Origin: Symsagittifera roscoffensis
Lineage: Eukaryota; Xenacoelomorpha; Acoela; Convolutidae
Length of the DNA: 64,000 bases
Direction: 5' to 3'
NCBI RefSeq assembly: GCF_963678635.1
Contig: NC_087066.1
Coordinates: forward strand, 31,005,301-31,069,300
Shown here: positions 56,531-64,000 of the stretch, piece by piece
Layout: each line of letters starts with the position of its first letter
Numbering within the stretch: position 1 is the stretch's first letter
The notes under the pieces: generated by a model
What the model was told of the DNA's origin: nothing
The model's input: the letters and a program-made list of their open reading frames with translations, nothing else
The model's database searches: none
Translations under genes and position numbers: made by a program

Positions 56531-57781
56531 ATCCCTCGTGGATATATGATCTTTACGAGAATGCATATTTTTGTCAAATTTAACCGCTTATCGGTTATTG
56601 AAATTGTATTCATAATATTCTGCGAAATGTTTTTTTATTGCATTTTTGATTTTTTGATTGTATTCGTTCAAATTACACAGAAAAAAATTCTTTTGGAGAA
56701 CAAAATTCTTGTGTTAAGAACGAGCTTTAATGGATGACTATTGCTTTTTTTCCTTTAGTTTCGCTTTTATTTTCGACTTGAATTTTTTTTTCTCAGTGTA
56801 TTTTTACCGGGCAATATTTAATTTATTAACAAGTAATTACCGAAAAAGCTTTTTATATAGTCTAAAAAATACTGATGCAATCAACTGAAAATGACAAAAA
56901 AATTACCTGTGTTTGTTTTTTCTGAAGTTATGGGGTTTTAAGAAAGCGAGCAATTAGCCTTATTCACGATTAATCTCTCAACTACTTGTGATAACTTTGA
57001 ACTGAAGAAGCTCAAAAATTATTTTAGACAAACTAATTGGTCCAGAGAAGGCGTTACTAGATGGAGAAAGAAAACGTTGAATTAGACCTCGAGTGCGGGG
57101 GAATAAAGAGTTCGAATAATAGAATGAATTTTAAAAATAACCATAAAGGCTGCAAAAACCATAAAGGCATATTTTTGCTTAATATTTCTTCCGACCCCCC
57201 GATGAAAGTTAGAAAAATCTATACTTGAGTTTTTTTTACTTTGGCCAATTTCTAAAAAAAAACAACATGCGTGCGGGGAAAAAATACGCGCCCCGTCATT
57301 ATTTTAAAGTGGCCCCGGGGTGATTAAAACTCGCCATCTTAGAACTTTTCTTATGAGAATGTTACAACGTATTATAAACTTGGACTCTAAATTGTTACAA
57401 CATAGGGACTTGTACATATGAAAAAAGCTGTAAGATAGTGATTTTCGTTCAAGAAAGTTGTAAGATAGGAATTTTGCCTACAATTTTGTTTTTTCAAATA
57501 ATTCTGCAAGACAAAATGAAAGTAATCAAACTCAATTCCCCCAAAAATTATAGTCGCTTTTGATCCATTTATAAAAAATTTTTAACTACATAGTGGAGAA
57601 AGTTGATGTAAATAATTCCAATTAATTTTTTTTCTGCCAGTACGGTACACAACCACATTAAAAATGTTTTCGGCGACTTTCATGAATTTTCGGTAGAATT
57701 GCTATCTTAGAACTTTTTTATCATAAAATTGTAATATAGCAAAAATTGTCTAAAATTGTTATTAAAATTTCTAAAATAGGG
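56531..57781. other. Intergenic, no gene recognised
   Basis: AT-rich sequence with short ORFs only. Confidence 0.35.
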
Positions 57782-58143
57782 GAATTTTTGTAGTATGGTC
57801 AAACCGGGGCTCTACTGTGGCTCTGAAACGAGTCCATGTAAACTGCTTGTAAAAGACTCTGATACTAAAAACATTACGCAAATTATTCATGTGTCGCAAT
57901 TTATCACGCACTACAAAACCGTTGCAAACTGATATGAGGAAAGCTAATTGGTCGTCTAATTAGAATTTTTGTAGTATGGTCAAACCGGGGCTCTACTGTG
58001 GCTCTGAAACGAGTCCATGTAAACTGTTTGTAAAAGACTCTGATACTAAAAACATTACGCAAGTTATTCATGTGTGGCAATTTATCACGCACTAGAAAAC
58101 CGTTGCAAACTGATATGAGGAAAGCTAATTGGTCGTCTAATTA
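57782..58143 (+). repeat. Tandem duplication, two copies of 181 bp
   Basis: 57782-57962 and 57963-58143 both start GAATTTTTGTAGTATGGTC and end GGTCGTCTAATTAG, with about four substitutions (~98% identity). GGTCGT recurs twice more just after. Confidence 0.96.
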
Positions 58144-59440
58144 GGTCGTCTTGGTCGTCCATAAAATATCTGACCAAAATTCATAAATTGTTGATATGTT
58201 ATTTACCAAAAGATAGTCAAGACCAATTGAAGGGCATTCGGAGTTTTCAGGGCTATGCAATGATAAGCAAGCAGTCTTGCTTTATGTTTTATGTGCCTTT
58301 ATTGAAATATCCCGGAATGAAGATTGACCAAAAATGCGTATGATACAATTTTCAGATATGGAGAAATGCTTGCCATACATTTTCGTACAATTCCATTTGT
58401 AGAAATGTTAAGCCAAAACTATATCATAAACAATTTGCAAAATGGAACTTGTATAATCAACGTTTTTCTATATACAAAAAAAATTATGACAAGCATTTTT
58501 CCTTACAAAAAAGTAGTCCAGCTCTGATTTATGTTTTTATACGAAAGCACAACAACCAAGGTTCTTTCTTTTTCTTAAAAAACCATATGTTAAGTGGCAA
58601 GTGTCGATATGTGAACTGCAGAAACAAAGGTGAACTTCATTTGAATTGCCAAGAAAGTGGATGGAAGTAAATTTACCCAGAAGTATAAAGAGATAACATA
58701 AAATTTTTTATTCATGTCTAGAAATTGTTACTCCAAAAAGCTCGGTGGTTAAAAATTGTTGTCTGTTAAAATTTATCTCTTTATTTGAAAGCACTCAATT
58801 TTAATTCATGGTCAGTTTTGATTCATTTATACAAACATTTCACGCTGGACTACATTAAAGACAAAATGGCCAAATTTTTGCAAGCAAATTTATTTTTCTG
58901 ACAAATAAAGTTAATAAATGGTCAGAGTCGATGTTGACAAAAGTAACAAAAGCTTCTAAGTAAAAAATGAATAAAAAGCTGTTCATGGAGGCAGGCTGAA
59001 AAAATCACGGTCAGAGAAACAGACATTGTAACAGTATGAAATTTTGACATCCTTAACTCATTATCATAAAAAGAACCCGGTATTTTAGTCTGATGAACTT
59101 TTCAATTAGAAAAATTATCAGATTACAAACAACGGGTTTTTGTTTTGACTTTTCAAAAAGTTCAGGATTATGTATGCTCGGGCTGTTTTTTTTTTACTAA
59201 GATCAATTTCCAAAAAAAATTCTCTAGGGGGATCAATCCCTAGATCTCAGTGAGCTCAACCGGTTGCGTGCACGATTAAAATTGTCTGCCTCACGTCTAC
59301 CTAAACTGCTCAGTTCATAGGTTGATTTTGAAAGTGTAACACAAATTGGCCTTGTTAACGAAAATTTCAACAATAAAAACTTGATCTTAGCAGCCCCAAG
59401 GTTATAGTTTGTGAATATTTCTTATACCAAAATTTTTTAA
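58144..59440. other. Intergenic, no gene recognised
   Basis: AT-rich sequence. GGGGGATCAATCCCTAGATC near 59228-59247 reads as a weak box B on the minus strand, but no tRNA fold forms. Nothing else. Confidence 0.35.
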
Positions 59441-59467
59441 GGCTTCGCCCTCATACGAGCAGTCTTG
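59441..59467 (+). mobile_element. Family B end fragment (plus orientation)
   Basis: GGCTTCGCC then CTCATACGAGCAGTCTTG is the terminal hairpin and end of family B. The inverted GTCGGAAC motif inside it is lost. Confidence 0.55.
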
Positions 59468-61980
59468 ATTATAAAGACAAAAGAAGGATGCCAAAATTTC
59501 ATACTCTAACGATGTCTCTTTTTATTTATTGTTCCGTTCAAAACAAAAATAGCAACAAATTTTACTACTAAAACGCGTTGCTCAATCGATTTTTTAATTA
59601 CAATTTATTTTGAACCATTCACATGCGAGCGGCCTCTTTTCTGTTCTCATAAGTTTAGTCTTAAAATTTCGGGCCAAATGTAAGAAAATCTTTATGTGGA
59701 AACTGATTTGATCTTGACACGGTCTGCAAGGAAATAGCTGAAGGAATATTCACACGGACACATGGTTGAAGAAGTTCCTTCAATTTATAATTTCATTACG
59801 AGGCAAAACTTTATATTTTCTAACTTTAAGGTGAATCTGAACTTAGGCTGAACAATACCGTGTCGTAAAACGCGCAACAGGGCTACTTTCAATTGTTGTT
59901 TATTTGCTGTCAATTGTAGCGAGTTTACCCTAATATTTTAAAAAATGACATTCCTTCCCCGTCAGCATGGTTTGACCTCCATGAACTGAAAATGGTTATT
60001 GAGCTTTTCAAACAATTAAATCTTTGAAATTGTTTTCAGCCCATCACAGATTGTTGAAAAACACTTTTCGTTGATAGTTAGAGGCCTAAGGAAATTGACA
60101 TATTAGATCAAGCTCAACTATAAATTGCGTAGCCACTTTCAACAGTCTTTGCTTCGATTTTAGCCGCCGTTAGGTGTCTTTTTTAATCTTGAGTCCTCGG
60201 ACTATCAAATGTCTAAGATTATCAGGCTACAAACAAGTGAGTTATAGAAAAATAAAAAGAGTCAAAAATTTATACTGTTGCAGTGTCTATTTCTGTTATC
60301 CAATTTCGCCCAAACCAAAAATAGCTACAAAAACTTCTTTCACTTGATTTTTGCATGTTATAATTTTGAAAACTAATTTGTGTATAAATTTTTAATTTCA
60401 AAAAACTTGCAAAATATGTTTTGTCCGAATTTTTTCAGATTGAAAATTGTGAATAATTTATTGTTTTATACCAAAGACTTTGTTCGCTTCTCATTATTTT
60501 ACAATTTAACAAACATATTTTGGCTACCTCATTTTTCATCAAAGCTCAAATTTGGCGCTTTTTTTGAATTTTCCTCATTAAAATAGTGAGGGGGGGGGGG
60601 AATTTTACGAAGTATTTTTTAACATTAATTGAAAAATTATTGCGACATCTTTCTGAATGACGAAGTCACAATTATTAGAGGATTTGAGAGCTCTAGGTGT
60701 CTTATTCTCAAGGAACTTGGTTGTTTTCACAGGACCACTCTATCATAGTTGTACCAAGCTTTCAGTAAATTAATCTTTTAATCACTTTAGATTTTCTGAT
60801 CCATTCACCATGGTAAAGTCCTTCCACGCTTAATCTGCAATTGCTTTTCACTCGAGTTGGCTCTTAATTGGTCACGTTTTAGCTATTTGCAGCTTAGTTA
60901 TCAGTCTAGCAAACAAGCTGCGAAATCCGCTTACAATTTGCCAAATCTAAGTAAAACTGATGATTCCGCTGCAAATCTACGTAATCCACATACAAATGGC
61001 GAACACGCTAGCAATTGAGGAACCTGCACTATCCTGCTATGTTTCTTCATTGCAGTTTCCGGGACATAAAAAAAAATCAGAAAAAGTCAGAAAAAGTCTC
61101 CAATATTAGTTTGTGGATTCCGACAGCCGAATTCCGACGCCGATAAAACTCTGACATCTTTAAAACTTTGCTTTCCAAAAACACGCACAAACCAAACTGT
61201 AAGTTTGTTCAAACCGACCTAATTATCTTTTCAATCAGCTTAGCACAAAAAATCTTGCCGCGTTAGTTTTTTTTTCAGTTCGATTACCTGCATTTTTCTA
61301 TTACATTTTTATCTTTTGACTACCAATTATTGCATTGCAATTGTTTCCCCTCAGAGTGTTTTATAACAAAAATCAGTGTAAACAAAAAAAATGTTTTTCT
61401 GTTCAAATTTACGAAGTAAAATCTCAACAGCAGAAAATCGTAAAATATGATTTTCAGTGCAGTATGTTGGGCGGCAAATGCTGATTCAAGCGGGAAACTT
61501 TTCTCTTTTCAAAAAATGTACCTCTTTGATTGTATCTGCTTTAGCTAACAGTCACTTGCTGTCATTTGTAGCCAATTTTGTTAAAAATCTAAACAATTAA
61601 CAATTTTTTCTGGTCAGCCAGGTTTGGACTGAAAATATTTGTCATACTTTTCAATAAAAGAAGTCTTTGGAAAACACTATCATGCCCTTTCCGTTTTGAA
61701 GAAGCAGTTCTCAATGAAAAATTAAGTGTACAAAAATGACACATCCAATCAAACTGAACTCAAGGTTTCTTAATTAGATTAACAATATTTGATTTTGGAC
61801 ATTTGCGTCGGTTCCTGTCTTGGTTAAGTTAACGCTCTGCTGAGTTTTGGTTGTGCACTTTGAGCAGTTTTTTGTCGTTGTAGAGAGTTGAATGATGCTT
61901 TTCTCCGCATTCGTATGGAGTGCAGTGCAATTATCAGATCTGTGTTGGCGTAAGCAGTTGAACGAGAACAAATCATCTAA
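59468..61980. other. Intergenic, no gene recognised
   Basis: AT-rich sequence. A run of 11 G is at 60590-60600. The minus-strand ORF at 61774-61983 (69 codons, Thr/Asn/Lys-rich) has no domain or splice context that I trust. Confidence 0.4.
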
Positions 61981-62471
61981 CAAGACTGCTCGTATATCAG
62001 GGCAAAGCCCTGAACTTTCGACTGTCCCTTAATTCATATCGAATAGTTTTTGGGAAAATAAGTTATAGAAAACCTATACATTTTGGACAATATCAAAGTG
62101 TAAAATAATGCGTCGAACTAAATTGATACGACCAATTGGCTAGCCTCAATTCAATTCGGAACGATTTTGTTGTGCGGGATAATTCGCCACGCATGAATAA
62201 TTCGCATTTTTCTCTCGGCATTCTGAATAAAATCTTCAAAGCGCGCATAATTTAGTCCAAAATATGCCAAGTTTGGCAATTTTTAAATCCCCAGAACTTT
62301 ACAAAAAAAATTGGAGCTGAAATACCTTTTTATATTTGAACTCAGGAAGTCGATATCTTCAATGGGGTTCAAGAAATATTTGTTGAAAATTGTTATTTAG
62401 ATCGGTAAAAATTGACTGAATAAAAAACCACACTGAGCATAAATATTCCGTTTTCTTCAAAAGTCGAATTA
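61981..62471 (-). mobile_element. Family B element, copy B4
   Basis: About 490 bp. The left end has the best-preserved hairpin TCAGGGCAAAGCCCTGA, then CTTTCGACTGTCCC. The right end reads CTGAGCATAAATATTCCG then AAAAGTCGAATTAA. No coding capacity. Confidence 0.78.
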
Positions 62472-64000
62472 ATAATTAACTCTAAGCGTTGTTCTACGTG
62501 TATCCTCAGAAATTCCTGACAACTGTCCATTTATTGCGCTTCGTTATCGATCTGGAATGTATAGTATAGCGCTAGTTTTGTCGCTCCCTGACAATTATTT
62601 GTTGCTTTGCTTGCATTACGACGTACTTTGATCAAGTTGATTGTCCAAAAACAGTTGTTTGTTAGCTTTTTAATTTTGTGCTAGTGGGGTTGAAAGCGAC
62701 GATGAAAAATCCCAGTTTTCCAGTGCTCGCAAATAGTTGTTTAAGAACTAATTGATAGCCTATAGTGTAACGTTTTCAAGGACAGACTGGACGCAGTTAC
62801 ACCCTCAAGTCATTTTTTGTGTCAGAAAAAAGTTCAGAAAAAAAATTGGCGTGCAACGTTGGAAATAAGTAAAAGTCTAACCTAGATCATGAACGAGTCA
62901 GCATTCCACATTTGATAGCCGTACACGTTTTAACAAACATTCACATCATAATTAATTTCGTTCTTGCTGAATTATATCTTCTTTTCCGGCAAAACAAATG
63001 TAAAATAGGCGAAAAAGGTAAGCAATTGTTGAAAATAAGGAGAAAACTTTGACGTTTATAAAAGAAATAGAGGTCACTTAAATCCCAAAGTTGTCTGAAA
63101 GCGTTCCGAAAGCTAAAAAAAACTCAAGTTAATAAATTGGCACTGATTATGTTATCAGACTGAAACCAATCGAACTTTATATTTTTCTCGAGCTAACCTT
63201 TTTAACTTATCAATCTGAAATACTGTTGCGATTGTGGTGATATCGTTTTGTTGTTTTTTAAATGGAATCGTCCAAAACCATAAAATGCTAAAAGGCCAGT
63301 GGAAATTGTTCGGTTGATTGACTAGGAATCTTTGAAGACATACAACCAACGCGTTTTCATATTTTTTGTGTTGAAGGCGCGCTTTCTTGTACGCTTCACC
63401 AGATGACGAGTGTTATCTCACATTTTCGCTTTTTCTTACCTTTTTGTTTGTCTTTGTTTGTTTCTGCTACGCAGGTGTGACGGAGGTCGAGAAAAACATG
63501 GAACTGTGCACAATGCTATGATTAATAGGTAATCAGAGTCATTATTCTGAAGTCACAGCGACAATCTCGGTTTACAGGGAGGGAATTTTTGAATTTTCTT
63601 TCAAAAATTGAAATAAAATAACACTTAACAATCTACTTGCAGTACATGTAAGCAAACAAACACCACCTTTGCTCAGGTGAGATTATGGCTGAAATTAACC
63701 AGCTGTAAATCTTCAAATCGTTTTTATAGAGTGTTTTAATACACGATATTATGCAGTAAAACTTGAAAGATTCAATGCTTTTTGGGTAAATTTTTGTGGG
63801 CGGACTGAATTAAAACTGCTGCATTTGAAGTATGAATACTTTAAATACTTGAAAATCAAACAATTTCAATTTTGTACGAAAAGCAGAAATTTACTGGAGT
63901 GAAATGAATATAAAAAGCTTGATGCAAAATTTTTCCGCCTTTTCTTCAAATTATTGATTTATTTTTAATGGAACTACACAGCAAGTCAATAGCTGTTGAC
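62472..64000. other. Intergenic to window end, no gene recognised
   Basis: AT-rich sequence with short ORFs and no repeat matched elsewhere in the window. Confidence 0.35.

Noticed and set aside
56293-56613. 106-codon minus-strand ORF
   Set aside because: It overlaps the SINE-like GC-rich patch, has plus-strand ORFs opposite it, and shows no domain.
59220-59300. Minus-strand tRNA gene
   Set aside because: Only a weak box-B-like sequence; no cloverleaf can be drawn and no box A is placed correctly.

Overview
The window is AT-rich, gene-poor animal (invertebrate-type) nuclear DNA, most of it transposable elements and their remains. Three things point to an animal: exons with consensus GT/AG splice signals, what looks like the 5' part of an alpha-neurexin gene, and BEL/Pao plus Gypsy LTR retrotransposons. 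The phylum cannot be fixed from the sequence alone. A 200-base run of N (10845-11044) is a scaffold gap, so this is a draft assembly.

Layout. 1-8680: an open 209-codon ORF cut by the window start, then a BEL/Pao retrotransposon whose gag-pol is broken by many stops and frameshifts and carries a 1148-bp tandem duplication inside gag. A tRNA-like sequence follows pol. 10.2-12.8 kb: short non-autonomous elements of two families (A and B). 15.6-16.4 kb: a relic of a second Gypsy-type integrase. 17.0-21.3 kb: a duplicated 166-bp segment, a 177-bp tandem array and a ~970-bp tandem duplication. 21348-27960: a Gypsy element bounded end to end, with two 212-bp LTRs, a CTGTA target duplication, primer site, purine tract, intact gag and damaged pol. 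31.5-44.3 kb, minus strand: two exons of a neurexin-like gene separated by an ~11.9-kb intron full of A-family elements and old minisatellite arrays. 44.3-64 kb: no convincing gene, but dispersed repeats, A/T-palindromic blocks, a ~1-kb foldback structure (52518-53490), tandem duplications and long G runs.

The only probable host gene is the neurexin-like one, encoding signal peptide, first laminin-G/LNS domain, Ser/Thr-rich linker and EGF-like module. Its exons join in phase (2 then 1). Later exons are not recognised here and should lie below 31.5 kb on the minus strand, in or beyond the window.

The most interesting non-gene signal is the shared architecture of families A and B. Read on the minus strand, one end starts TTGTTCCGAC. 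The other has the inverted motif GTCGGAAC about 30-45 bases inside the end, then a small hairpin and a terminal CTTG. These asymmetric inverted repeats resemble Helitron2/Helentron-type rolling-circle elements more than ordinary MITEs. No autonomous source element is present.
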